Below, piece after piece: positions 53,788-62,944 of a DNA stretch of 64,000 bases (positions within the stretch are counted from its first letter, which is position 1; each line of letters starts with the position of its first letter). The DNA comes from UBA5314 sp035560815 (lineage in GTDB: Bacteria > Bacillota > Syntrophomonadia > Syntrophomonadales > Syntrophomonadaceae), in contig DATMYR010000045.1 of the NCBI GenBank assembly GCA_035560815.1, positions 144,990-208,989 of the forward strand, written 5' to 3'. Position numbers and translations under genes: made by a program. Below the pieces are notes generated by a model. That model did not search any database. It was given only the letters and a program-made list of their open reading frames with translations, and had not been told where the DNA came from.

Positions 53788-56445
53788 CTATGAAAGTACC
53801 TGAACATAACCTTCAGTTCCGTTAATCCTGATTTGCTGACCGTCTTTGATTTTGCGCGTTGCCTCATCAACCCCCACCACAGCCGGAATACCATATTCCC
53901 GAGCCACGACTGCGCCGTGGGTCATTAAGCCTCCGACTTCTGTAACCAGCCCGGCGGCCAGAGTGAATAAAGGAGTCCAACTGGGGTCAGTGTAGGGGGT
54001 AACCAGGATATCTCCCCGGTCTATTTCTGCTTCTTCCAGATGCAAGACAACCCGGGCACGGCCTTCGACGATGCCTGCCGATACCGGGCTTCCGGCCAGA
54101 GCGCCGGGCGGCACGTGAATATTTGTTCGTCCCAAGATGATTTCCCCTTCACTGGTCATAACCCGAGGTGGTGTTAATCTCGCCTCCGTCCAGAACTTTT
54201 CTATCCGCACCGTCATAACCTGGTGGTCAACCTGTTGTGAATCAATGATTTCAGCTAGCTCCGCCAATGAGAACCAGAAAACGTCCTCCCTGTGATTCAG
54301 GAGTCCCGCCTCGACTAACTTATCCGCTTCCTGCAAAACACTTCTTTTAATCAAGTCAAAATTCTGAATAATGTAGAATTTGGGATGCTCCCTGAGTCCG
54401 ATCAAAGACCGGTGCACCTTGATGAGCCTGTGCATTAAGAGCGCTTTAAAGAAGCCCCACGGTTTCGTGCGCACCCGGGTCACCAGATTTACAGCAGCCT
54501 TTTCCGCTTCTTCTTTGCCTGACTGGAAAGAAATGCGATGCTGCCCGGGGCTGGATCCATGCAAGTGGCTCAAGAGGATTGGCACCATCTGGGTGGGGGT
54601 CTCATACCAGCGCGGTCTGGTCAGGTCGATTTCTCCCGTGCCGCGCATTCCGTATTTCTTGAAGAAAGCGGTAAACTGTGGCAGCACTTCCTGCCCACCT
54701 GGCACAACTTCAAGTTCTTCAAAAAATGCAGTGTCATTGGCCCGCTTCAAGTAAGCAATCACCTCGGGATATTTCCTGGTTTCATCGGCCAGGTCTCCTA
54801 AGGCCAGACCCATTTCCGTAGTGACGTTCCCGGGCGGGGATTTACTGATACTTTGCAGCTCAGAGGCATCCCCCAGCCACCGCCGGGCCAGCCGCTCGAT
54901 CAAGACATATGTTCCAATGGCTGGCGGGATGATTCTGGCCACTTTCGCTATGATACTGGTTAACCCAGCGGAGATGATGTCCTGAATAAGCATGATTCTT
55001 TCCGAACCCGTAGTGGAATCAAGTTTTTCCTGGTTTTCCTTGACCTTTTCATCAATGAATCTGTTGATTTCATCACTTGTTCCCCGGTTATTCCGAAAGA
55101 ATATGGTTGCCGCAATTGCCCAGACGGTTGGCCGAACCTTCCTTATTAAGGACCAGGAAACTTTCATTTCGGGATGCATAGCGGGGTGGAATTCTTCTCT
55201 GTGAATAAACTCCTCCATAGACCGGCTAATGGATTCATCAAGGGCTGGCAATATTCCAGGAAGGCGGTTTCTAACCTGCGGGTAATGGAGTAAGGGACTA
55301 ATGTCAATATATAATCGCGAACCGGCTTCTAACAAAAGGCCGCTCTCCTGACGAGGTGTTGTTTTCGCGAAAGGGGCCATTGTTCTTAAAACTGAAATGC
55401 CTAAAGGTTTCATGGCTTCAGTCATCATTTGTGGATGCCCAAAGGAGATGAACAGATGGATTTTTTGATCGGAGACCTGCGGAATTGGATATAATGTCGT
55501 TATCGGCCGACTTTGCAGAATGCAAATAACTCCAGCTGCAATGCACCATTCAATATCCTGGGGAACTCCAAAGTGCTTTTCGATAACGCGGCCCAAACTT
55601 GCCAGGGTCGCTGCCTCTTCATCGGACAGCGACTCACTGGTCTGCTTCTCTGCATCCAATTCTACTTTTTTTGTGCCCCCTTCATTCCCAGCTATGATGG
55701 CCAGATCCTTCTTGGCAATTTGTTTGGACAGCAAATGGCCGTCCCGTACCTTGAATAAATCGGCGGAAACCAGGCCCGATACCAGGGCTTCGCCTAGACC
55801 AAAGCTGGCATCTATGGAGGTAATATTACGATTTCCGCCAACCGGGTCGGCCGTGAACATGATCCCCGATACTTCAGGGAATACCATACGCTGCACCACG
55901 ACCGCCAGGCGCACCTTATTGTGCGCGAATTGGTTCTGCTGCCGGTAGGCAATAGCCCGGTCGGTAAATAAAGATGCCCAGCAATTGCGCACAGCATTCA
56001 GCAGCTGAGCTTCGTTCAGAATATTCAGAAAGGTGTCCTGCTGCCCGGCGAAGGAAGCCCCGGGGAGGTCTTCAGCAGTGGCGCTGGAACGGACCGCGTA
56101 AGCGTATTGGGTTCCGCTTTGCTGCCAGGCTTGTACGATTTCCTTGCTTATCTGTTCAGGGATGGGGAGGCTTTCCAGGTGGGTGCGAATCCGTTCACCC
56201 GCTGCACGTATATTGGGGTGATCCATTTCGCTGGAATTCAAATCATTCAGGAGTTGTTCAAAATCGCTGTTTACGCTGACGAAGTCTTCATAAGCTCTGG
56301 TCGTGATACAAAAGCCTTCCGGCACGATAATCTCAGGAATGCGGAATAGTTCGCCCAGATTGGCGCCTTTCCCCCCGGCCCTGGTTAGGCTTGATTGATC
56401 GATTTCTGAAAAACGCGCGATATATTGGTTAATAATAATCTCCAC
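53788..56445 (-). CDS. Rifampicin phosphotransferase-like PEP synthase homologue
   Basis: The protein is 885 aa in three parts. The N-terminal PPDK/PEPS ATP-binding domain has GGKGANLGEL, AVRSSATAEDLPGASFAGQQDTFLN and DIEWCI...LQSRPITTL. A long helical middle region (about 330-770) replaces the PEP-binding barrel. The C-terminal phosphohistidine swivel domain has GLVTEVGGLMTHGAVVAREYG with the acceptor His843, 42 residues from the end. This order and spacing match rifamycin phosphotransferases, which inactivate rifampicin with ATP, giving AMP and Pi. Related PEPS-like enzymes with other substrates exist, so resistance is inferred. Some middle-region residues differ from what I recall of RPH. 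Confidence 0.75.
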   Translation of the reverse strand: MEIIINQYIARFSEIDQSSLTRAGGKGANLGELFRIPEIIVPEGFCITTRAYEDFVSVNSDFEQLLNDLNSSEMDHPNIRAAGERIRTHLESLPIPEQISKEIVQAWQQSGTQYAYAVRSSATAEDLPGASFAGQQDTFLNILNEAQLLNAVRNCWASLFTDRAIAYRQQNQFAHNKVRLAVVVQRMVFPEVSGIMFTADPVGGNRNITSIDASFGLGEALVSGLVSADLFKVRDGHLLSKQIAKKDLAIIAGNEGGTKKVELDAEKQTSESLSDEEAATLASLGRVIEKHFGVPQDIEWCIAAGVICILQSRPITTLYPIPQVSDQKIHLFISFGHPQMMTEAMKPLGISVLRTMAPFAKTTPRQESGLLLEAGSRLYIDISPLLHYPQVRNRLPGILPALDESISRSMEEFIHREEFHPAMHPEMKVSWSLIRKVRPTVWAIAATIFFRNNRGTSDEINRFIDEKVKENQEKLDSTTGSERIMLIQDIISAGLTSIIAKVARIIPPAIGTYVLIERLARRWLGDASELQSISKSPPGNVTTEMGLALGDLADETRKYPEVIAYLKRANDTAFFEELEVVPGGQEVLPQFTAFFKKYGMRGTGEIDLTRPRWYETPTQMVPILLSHLHGSSPGQHRISFQSGKEEAEKAAVNLVTRVRTKPWGFFKALLMHRLIKVHRSLIGLREHPKFYIIQNFDLIKRSVLQEADKLVEAGLLNHREDVFWFSLAELAEIIDSQQVDHQVMTVRIEKFWTEARLTPPRVMTSEGEIILGRTNIHVPPGALAGSPVSAGIVEGRARVVLHLEEAEIDRGDILVTPYTDPSWTPLFTLAAGLVTEVGGLMTHGAVVAREYGIPAVVGVDEATRKIKDGQQIRINGTEGYVQVLS

Positions 56446-56494
56446 CCTTATGAAATCAACGTTTTTTCATAAGTTTAACCTTGTTTGATGGAAA

Positions 56495-56541
56495 TTAATA
56501 AAAACCCGTCTAACCCGCCAGTTTCCTGACAGTTAGACGGG
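56495..56541 (-). terminator. Intrinsic terminator of the tandem receptor gene
   Basis: CCCGTCTAAC (56505-56514) pairs perfectly with GTTAGACGGG (56532-56541). On the minus strand the stem is followed by TTTTTATTAATTT. Confidence 0.9.
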
Positions 56542-56613
56542 GGAAATCGATAATAGGCATTTTTTGTTTTCTCGGAATACTTATAAATCCTTATTCCTCA
56601 TCTCTTTTCGGTG

Positions 56614-58596
56614 CTAACCCTCCTGCATTTCATCTGCTATGGTGGCAATATCTTCGATGGCCCTGGCTTGCTCATCAATGGCTTTGGCCTGCTCGTGTGC
56701 CACTTCCGATGCTTCAGCAACTTGCTGCGCCCCCATTTTTATCTCATCCGCGGCTGCCGTGGCGACGCTAAGGCCTTCCCCAATATCAACCTTTACATGT
56801 TCTAAATCAGCGGCAACCTTCACCCGGTTCCTGGTGATCGAATCGACCAATTCCGTAACGGCCCCATTATACCGGGCTGTACTGTGCATGCCTTCGTCGG
56901 CTTTCTTGGAAGCAAGTTCAGCCTGGGCTATTTCGTTCACCACTCTATCCATTCGGGTGTGAATATCTTGAATCAGGTCTTTAATCTTATCTGCATTTTC
57001 AGCAGACTCGCTGGCCAGATTGCGAATATCGCCAGCCACTACCGAGAAGCCCCTTCCGTGTTCACCTGCAGTAGCCGCTTCGATAAACCCATTGACAGCC
57101 AGCATATTGGTTTGGATGGAGACATTGTTGATGGTGCCTACGATCTTATCGATCTGGCGGATCTTGCCCTGCAGGGATTCTACAGAAGAATTTATAGAGC
57201 CGTAATTCTCCACCTTTCCCTGGACGCCATGCCATACCTCTCTGGCAAGGACTCTGCCGTCTTGCAATAATTGGGCTACTTCTATGAATATTTCCCCAGC
57301 TTGACCGGCTATTTGACTTATTTGCTCACTCAAACCATCTGCTTGTTTGATCATGCCAGCAGCTTTTTGCGCTTCTTCTGAAGCGGTATGCATCCCATCT
57401 CTCATCTGAATCAGGACACTGGCGATCTCCGTAGCTGAAGAACTAATCTCTTCAATGTTGGCCGATAATTCTTCGGCTGTAGCCGCAATCTCCTCAGCCG
57501 ATTTATTGATATTGGTGGATACTTTTAGCTCGTCCGCCATCTCGCTAAGGTCCTGCGTAGCACTGTTAATTTCAGCCAATCCTTTGCTTTGTTCATTTAC
57601 GGCTTTGGCCGATTCCTCAATACTGCTGGCCATCTGTTCCGCGACTGCGGCGATGGCTTCACTGGTCACCAATAGATTGCCTGATTGGTTCCCAAGTACT
57701 CCAACTGTTTCTATGGCCTTTGTAACAAGTTTAAGATAAATATCGAATTGCTGGCCGATCTCAATGAATTTCCCATGGGCTTCTTCAGTCATTTTCTCCC
57801 AGCTCTGAAAATCATCGACGATTCCATTAATATCGGTCACAACAGCCTCAATCTCAGTGCGGATTTCATCAACAACGCCGCGTATATCACGTGCAGAGCG
57901 TTCCGATATCTCTGCCAGATTGCGCACCTCATCGGCAACCACCGCAAAACCACGCCCGTGTTCCCCGGCCCGAGCCGCTTCAATAGCAGCATTCAAGGCT
58001 AATAGATTTGTCTGGTCGGCGATCATTACCACTGCCTGAACTATATCCACGATTTGACGGGACTGCTCCTCCAGTTCACCGATCCCTCGGCCGGATTGTG
58101 CGTTCTTTCCTGCCGATTCTTTTAACTGGTTGAGCATCTCTCCCATTCCTTTTATAGATTCCTTAACAGCATTTGTCCCCTGGTTACACTCCCCGTGGAG
58201 AACTTCATAATTAACCTTTAGACTCTTCGCGGTCTCATTAATCTTTTTCGCACCTGACTGCATTCCACCGGCCTGCTGACCCATCTTCTCGCCAACGACC
58301 GCCAGAGAATTCATCAGTTTCGAAAACTCCTGTATTGAGCTGTTCGATTCTTCGATACCCGCCAGTAATTGCTCAGACGCAGAGGCGACTCTCTCCGCCA
58401 TAGCTTGCTGCTTGGCCATGGTGCGGGCCCGGTTTTTTTCCTGCGCCATTTTCCGTGCCAGTTCCCGTTTCGCGGCGATGTCATTGTCCTCCTGCTTGAC
58501 GGTGATTCCTGTCGTTTCCCTCTTGCCCACACTGTTTGGCTGGGCTAATTTCTTTGCCACGTCAATTACTCCTCCTACTTCATAGTCATCGCTCAA
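56614..58596 (-). CDS. Cytoplasmic methyl-accepting protein with two signalling domains
   Basis: The protein is 660 aa and has no membrane helix. A short polar N-terminus (1-70) is followed by two complete chemotaxis-receptor coiled-coil hairpins in tandem. The first tip is at about 183-228 (ADQTNLLALNAAIEAARAGE, then HGRGFAVVADEVRNLA). The second is at about 482-527 (SIQTNMLAVNGFIEAATAGE, then HGRGFSVVAGDIRNLA), 300 residues on. In the second tip, AAVEAARAGE has become GFIEAATAGE, changing residues that usually contact CheA/CheW. No sensory domain is recognised. No che genes adjoin. A perfect terminator follows. Confidence 0.88.
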   Translation of the reverse strand: MSDDYEVGGVIDVAKKLAQPNSVGKRETTGITVKQEDNDIAAKRELARKMAQEKNRARTMAKQQAMAERVASASEQLLAGIEESNSSIQEFSKLMNSLAVVGEKMGQQAGGMQSGAKKINETAKSLKVNYEVLHGECNQGTNAVKESIKGMGEMLNQLKESAGKNAQSGRGIGELEEQSRQIVDIVQAVVMIADQTNLLALNAAIEAARAGEHGRGFAVVADEVRNLAEISERSARDIRGVVDEIRTEIEAVVTDINGIVDDFQSWEKMTEEAHGKFIEIGQQFDIYLKLVTKAIETVGVLGNQSGNLLVTSEAIAAVAEQMASSIEESAKAVNEQSKGLAEINSATQDLSEMADELKVSTNINKSAEEIAATAEELSANIEEISSSATEIASVLIQMRDGMHTASEEAQKAAGMIKQADGLSEQISQIAGQAGEIFIEVAQLLQDGRVLAREVWHGVQGKVENYGSINSSVESLQGKIRQIDKIVGTINNVSIQTNMLAVNGFIEAATAGEHGRGFSVVAGDIRNLASESAENADKIKDLIQDIHTRMDRVVNEIAQAELASKKADEGMHSTARYNGAVTELVDSITRNRVKVAADLEHVKVDIGEGLSVATAAADEIKMGAQQVAEASEVAHEQAKAIDEQARAIEDIATIADEMQEG

Positions 58597-58729
58597 ATTG
58601 TTCTTAAAGTATTATCGAGTTTTTTTCGCTAACCTTTACAAAACGACATTATTCTTTTATATATATTATAATTGCGTAAAATTTGCGGACCACTCTTGCG
58701 CTTTAACACACGATGTACCTGCTTTTTGC

Positions 58730-58784
58730 AAAAAAAGTGACCATAAAGGTCTGGTGCAAGCACAGACAAGACCTTTATGGTCAC
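58730..58784 (-). terminator. Strong intrinsic terminator of the DUF3231 gene
   Basis: GTGACCATAAAGGTCT (58737-58752) and AGACCTTTATGGTCAC (58769-58784) form a perfect 16-bp stem; on the minus strand six T residues follow. It is the longest perfect hairpin I found in the window. Confidence 0.92.
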
Positions 58785-58814
58785 GTTAATTAATCGCTGT
58801 GAAAAACAAATTCT

Positions 58815-59873
58815 TTAATGTTTTGGTTCGTTTACCAGTTCCCTGCGGTCGATAGTCCTGGGCGGCTCTTCGTAAAAACCGTTGTCAATCGCGATATTGG
58901 TACCATCTTCAAGATAATTAGCCACCTCGATCAGAGTATTTGAGTAGTTGACCATTAAGTCATGCCGGGGGCTGGTTGCCATGGATGCAGAATAGTTCAA
59001 TATCCCGGCGGAAGTAATCAGCGTGGTATGATACATCATTAATTTGTCTGAAAAGATAGGAGTTGTTGAATCCGTAACCATGAAATCCCACTGCATTGAA
59101 GCGGGTATATCTTCTTGGGTTAGCGATGCGCTGAATGTGTCAATGAAATTACTTGCCATGTTTACTCCCCGGTCCATATATTTTCGTACTTGATCGGATC
59201 TAGCCGTCTGTCTAAATCCCATTAATAGTCTTTTGCCGATGTTATTAGTAACGATACCGTAAAAAAGCGCAGATATTTCTTGCGCTAGAAGGCTCCTTCG
59301 CTCACCCAGAAACCCGCCTAAAAAGTTTTGTTTCTTCACATAATCAACGTCTTTCGTGGTAGTTATGATAGGCGGCCTGATATATATACCTTTAGACAAT
59401 AGAACATTGATCGTATTGTTATATAGGTGGATGCTTGAATTAACACAATGATCATAAAAATCACGAATATCGGCGCGCCCGGAAGTAACGAAAGACAGCC
59501 CGTTTATACCAACAGCGATTTTATTAGCGTTAATCGTATAATACAGGCAATAGGGATCTGTAAAAAGTCTAGAGGCGTTCATATTCACATCATTCTCTGA
59601 AAAGCCGATGGGTATAGGCAGGTTTTCACTGTTAAAGATTTCAATAACTCGATTCACCCTCTTGGTGCATATATCAAGAGCGTCCTCCATGATTGGCCTT
59701 ATTTCATTATCCTCAACCGTCTGACTGAAGTGTTTGTAAACACAGATAAACATCGAATATTGCATATACGTATTCCAAAGCGCGGCGACTTCTGTAGCAT
59801 TTAAAGAGACGTTATCAACGATATCAACGGCTCTCGATTGCATTTTACCGGGATCATAATGGGTTCCTTTCAT
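58815..59873 (-). CDS. DUF3231-family protein
   Basis: The protein is 352 aa and built of two similar halves, each a ferritin-like/four-helix pattern: NATEVAALWNTYMQYSMFICVYKHF early, and LLAQEISALFYGIVTNNIGKRLLMGFRQTARSDQVRKYMDRG in the second half. A pattern of I/V-R-P-P...K-x-V-DYV between the halves is typical of DUF3231, found mostly in sporulating Bacillota and related to spore coat proteins of the CotF type. It is probably a stress or spore protein. Its start has GAAAGGAAC upstream. Confidence 0.8.
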   Translation of the reverse strand: MKGTHYDPGKMQSRAVDIVDNVSLNATEVAALWNTYMQYSMFICVYKHFSQTVEDNEIRPIMEDALDICTKRVNRVIEIFNSENLPIPIGFSENDVNMNASRLFTDPYCLYYTINANKIAVGINGLSFVTSGRADIRDFYDHCVNSSIHLYNNTINVLLSKGIYIRPPIITTTKDVDYVKKQNFLGGFLGERRSLLAQEISALFYGIVTNNIGKRLLMGFRQTARSDQVRKYMDRGVNMASNFIDTFSASLTQEDIPASMQWDFMVTDSTTPIFSDKLMMYHTTLITSAGILNYSASMATSPRHDLMVNYSNTLIEVANYLEDGTNIAIDNGFYEEPPRTIDRRELVNEPKH

Positions 59874-59917
59874 TATATAGCCCTCCAGTCATAGTGATTG
59901 ACCAATATTATCATTTC

Positions 59918-60031
59918 CTATTTGCTTTTAGATATTCGATGCTTGAAGCTTCTTTCTATGATCAAGCCGATCAATGCCCCGATCACCATGCCTATAATCC
60001 CACCCCAAACTGGGCCAATTTCGTTTTTGTA
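59918..60031 (-). pseudogene. Possible remnant of a small glycine-zipper membrane protein
   Basis: The minus-strand frame reads IGPVWGGIIGMVIGALIGLIIERSFKH, given here in pieces: IGPVWGGIIGMV, then IGALIGLIIERSF. This is a typical glycine-zipper helix followed by a basic tail. There is no start codon or ribosome binding site at its upstream edge, only a stop codon. It may be a decayed gene or chance; the low confidence reflects that. Confidence 0.25.
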
Positions 60032-60091
60032 TTAAATATTTAGTTATCTTTAATACTAGAGTTATTCTTTTGTAATCAAAGGAGGGCTCTA

Positions 60092-60532
60092 ATGAAATTC
60101 GATAAACCATTACTGGCTGCGATCATGGGATCCTTATCTACCATACCGAGCGAATTCATCTCGAGAATATTTATATCGCAGGGAATTGGTAAATACAGTG
60201 TTTATCAGCTGGATAGCCTTATTGTTACCATGAACAGGCCCAATATATTTATGGGTCTAATTCTAAACCTAATTATTGGCGGGTTTATTGCCACTGTTTT
60301 CTATTATTTACTTGAGAAAATAGGTCAGGATTATTTGGTCTTAAAATGTGCAGGAATTAGCATAGTGGCCTGGGGAGTTGCTGAGACAATTTTTACCGCG
60401 ACTATCGAAGGAAAGTATATAGATATAAGGCCTATCAGTGATTACTATGTTCATATCATAGGCGCATTTGTTTTTGGGATTACCCTGGGCTTATTGTTCA
60501 AACAGTTTTTATTCACGAACACACTTGATTGA
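60092..60532 (+). CDS. Four-helix membrane protein, unknown
   Basis: The protein is 146 aa with AAAGGAGG before the ATG. Hydrophobic helices lie at about 5-20, 52-75, 82-105 and 120-140. I recognise no family. It opens a plus-strand run of small membrane-protein genes that extends to the end of the window, and is transcribed away from the DUF3231 gene. Confidence 0.6.
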   Translation: MKFDKPLLAAIMGSLSTIPSEFISRIFISQGIGKYSVYQLDSLIVTMNRPNIFMGLILNLIIGGFIATVFYYLLEKIGQDYLVLKCAGISIVAWGVAETIFTATIEGKYIDIRPISDYYVHIIGAFVFGITLGLLFKQFLFTNTLD

Positions 60533-60697
60533 GGGTAGAACGCACTGCCACACGCAAAGAAGATACCCCACAGCATCTCTCATGATCATGACTTCTTTCA
60601 TTGTTGCCTCGGTTATCCACATTGCCATATCTATTACTAATGGATATGGCGGCATGGTATGGAGAAACTAATTGAAACATTCATGTGAGGAAAATCA

Positions 60698-61477
60698 TTG
60701 GAAAAGAAGCAGCATGAATCAATAAGAAATCATCGCCGTCCTAAAGGCATAGTGAATCCGATTTCTATCAATTTCATTCACCTTAGAACACCGTGGGTGA
60801 TTGCCTGGTGGTCGGCTTCCTATCTGGGCTATGCTTACGTGAGCCTGGGAAGTTACATCAAGGGCTTTATTTTAATATTCCTGGAAGCATTCATAAATGT
60901 TAATTCCAAATTAAACCTGGGAATTTTATATACTTTCACAGGACGTTTTGAAATGGCCAAACATGCGGTGGATATTAACTGGTTGCTCCTTTATGTGCCC
61001 ATATATATCTTTTCCATCTGGGGAGGACACCAGATCGCTGTGGATCTTAATAAATACTCTGTCCTGGCGGACCGGGAAGGTTCAAGCATGATCCCGTTTG
61101 CCATAAGCAGTTCAGAAGTCGCCTTTCTCGATAAAAGGAAGCCCTGGATGGCAGTGGCACTATCCCTCTTAGCCCCCGGGTTAGGCCATCTATATACCCA
61201 TAGAATACCGACCAGTTTTTATACTCTGACCTGGTGGATGATCATCGCTTACATGGGACATCTTTTTCAGTGCATCCATCTGACGGTAGTGGGTAACTTT
61301 GCCGGAGCCAGTGCAATGGCCGATCCCGAATGGTTAATTTTCCTGCCTTCCATTTATACTTTCTCTGTTTACGACTCGTACGTAAACACCGTGGCATATA
61401 ACCAATTATTTGATCAGGAACAGCAGCGGTTCATTATTGATAATTATCAGAGCCCCAGATTCCCAATGCCAACATAA
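60698..61477 (+). CDS. Tandem-motif membrane protein, paralogue 1
   Basis: The protein is 259 aa from a TTG with GTGAGGA upstream. It starts MEKKQHESIRNHRRPKGIVNP, a basic cytosolic tail. The first motif unit (about 28-60) reads TPWVIAWWSASYLGYAYVS; the second (about 147-178) reads KPWMAVALSLLAPGLGHLYT followed by HRIPTSFYTLTWW. Further helices and a conserved end, LFDQEQQRFIIDNYQ, follow. The unit resembles TM2-like motifs with PGLG turns, here duplicated. About 85 percent of residues match paralogue 2 by eye. Function unknown. Confidence 0.75.
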   Translation: MEKKQHESIRNHRRPKGIVNPISINFIHLRTPWVIAWWSASYLGYAYVSLGSYIKGFILIFLEAFINVNSKLNLGILYTFTGRFEMAKHAVDINWLLLYVPIYIFSIWGGHQIAVDLNKYSVLADREGSSMIPFAISSSEVAFLDKRKPWMAVALSLLAPGLGHLYTHRIPTSFYTLTWWMIIAYMGHLFQCIHLTVVGNFAGASAMADPEWLIFLPSIYTFSVYDSYVNTVAYNQLFDQEQQRFIIDNYQSPRFPMPT

Positions 61478-61597
61478 GCTTCAGCTGCTGTATTTGTTGT
61501 GAAGTAGAACTTAATAATTCCGTATGAATTTCTATTGGTAATAGCACTCGCACATTTATGGACATACTAATTAGAATAATCCCGGTGAGGAAAATCT

Positions 61598-62377
61598 TTG
61601 GAAAAGAAGCAGTATGAATCCATACGGAATCAGCGCCGTCCTAAGGGCATAGTAAATCCGGTCTCTATCAATTTCATTCACCTTAGACAACCATGGGTGA
61701 TCGCCTGGTGGTCGGCTTCTTATCTGGGTTATGCTTACATGAGCCTGGGAAGCTACATTAAGGGCTTTATTTTAATATTCCTGGAAGCTCTCATAAACGT
61801 CAATTCCAAATTAAACCTGGGGATCTTATACAGCCTCACCGGGCGTTTTGAACTGGCCAAACAAACGGTGGATATGAATTGGCTGCTCTTTTATGTCCCT
61901 ATATATATCTTTTCCATCTGGGGGGCGAACCAGCTTGCTGTGGCTCTTAATAAATACTCTATCCTGGCCGACCGGGAGGATTCCACCATGATCCCCTTTG
62001 GTATCAGTGGCTCAGATTTTGCCTTTTTAGATAAAAGAAAGCCCTGGATGGCAGTGGCATTATCCCTCTTAGCCCCCGGTTTGGGCCATTTATATACCCA
62101 TAGAATACCCACCAGTTTTTATACTCTGATGTGGTGGATGATCATCGCTTACATGGGCCATCTATTTCAGTGCATCCACTTGACAGCTATAGGAGACTTT
62201 GCAGGAGCCATTGCAATTGCCGATCCTGAATGGTTAATCTTCCTGCCTTCCATTTATTCATTCTCTATTTACGATTCCTACGTAAACACCGTGGAATATA
62301 ACCGATTATTTGACCAGGAACAGCAGAGGTTCATTATTGATAATTATCAAAGCTTGAAGTTCCCAATGCCAACATAA
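61598..62377 (+). CDS. Tandem-motif membrane protein, paralogue 2
   Basis: The protein is 259 aa from a TTG with GGTGAGGA upstream and is nearly identical in layout to the preceding gene: basic tail, first unit QPWVIAWWSASYLGYAYMS, second unit KPWMAVALSLLAPGLGHLYT. DNA similarity starts in the upstream ribosome-binding region (GAGGAAAATC...TTGGAAAAGAAGCAG), so a unit of about 0.9 kb was duplicated in tandem. It is followed 18 bases on by the glycine-zipper gene. Confidence 0.75.
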   Translation: MEKKQYESIRNQRRPKGIVNPVSINFIHLRQPWVIAWWSASYLGYAYMSLGSYIKGFILIFLEALINVNSKLNLGILYSLTGRFELAKQTVDMNWLLFYVPIYIFSIWGANQLAVALNKYSILADREDSTMIPFGISGSDFAFLDKRKPWMAVALSLLAPGLGHLYTHRIPTSFYTLMWWMIIAYMGHLFQCIHLTAIGDFAGAIAIADPEWLIFLPSIYSFSIYDSYVNTVEYNRLFDQEQQRFIIDNYQSLKFPMPT

Positions 62378-62395
62378 TTGAAGGGTGGTCTGTCC

Positions 62396-62944
62396 ATGTA
62401 CGTATACGCATCTTTTGACTATTCAGCATTTCTGGAGCTGGCTATTACTGATCTGGAAAAGCGAGGGATAGAGAGGGAGCATATCCTGGCCGTTCCTTTG
62501 GACAAGAGGGTTGAGGAAAGAATGATCCTGGATACCATCCATCGAGCCGATGGGATCAGTCTATTTGACGGAGCTGCGGTTTTGGGCGCGGTATTTATGG
62601 AGCTGGGCGTGATCTATGGCTTTGTCTTAAAGTGGGGACCCATTACCTGGGGATTAATCGGTTTACTTGGTGGAGCCATTCTGGGCTTCTTGCTTGACTA
62701 CTATTATGGCAGGATTCGTGATTACAAAAAGAATAAGGCCACCCGCAATCAGGTCAAGGCCGGGGAGAGTAACACAGAAGTCGTATTAACCGTTTTCTGC
62801 GAATCCAATCAATTTGAAATGGTGGAAAAAGTGCTCTGGGATAACCGGGCGTTGGGGGTGGGCAAGCTGGACCGGCTGCGCAAATCTATTAGAAAGGTGG
62901 CGGCCAATCATGGAAAAGAAGCAACCCGAATCGATAAGAAGTAA
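62396..62944 (+). CDS. Membrane protein with glycine-zipper helices, unknown
   Basis: The protein is 182 aa from the ATG at 62396, after AAGGGTGG. The first 65 residues are soluble (YASFDYSAFLELAITDLEKRG and HILAVPLDKR), then two hydrophobic segments with small residues (DGAAVLGAVFMELGVIYGF and WGLIGLLGGAILGFLLDYYYG), then a basic linker and a soluble domain TEVVLTVFCESNQFEMVEKVLWD resembling the regular strand-helix pattern of the first part. Its last 35 bases overlap the start of paralogue 3, so the two are translationally linked. Confidence 0.65.
   Translation: MYVYASFDYSAFLELAITDLEKRGIEREHILAVPLDKRVEERMILDTIHRADGISLFDGAAVLGAVFMELGVIYGFVLKWGPITWGLIGLLGGAILGFLLDYYYGRIRDYKKNKATRNQVKAGESNTEVVLTVFCESNQFEMVEKVLWDNRALGVGKLDRLRKSIRKVAANHGKEATRIDKK

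Noticed and set aside
59928..60110. Minus-strand frame of 60 codons before the four-helix protein
   Set aside because: It overlaps a well-supported start on the other strand and its sequence is non-membrane and rich in charged residues; the neighbouring frame with a glycine zipper is more protein-like.
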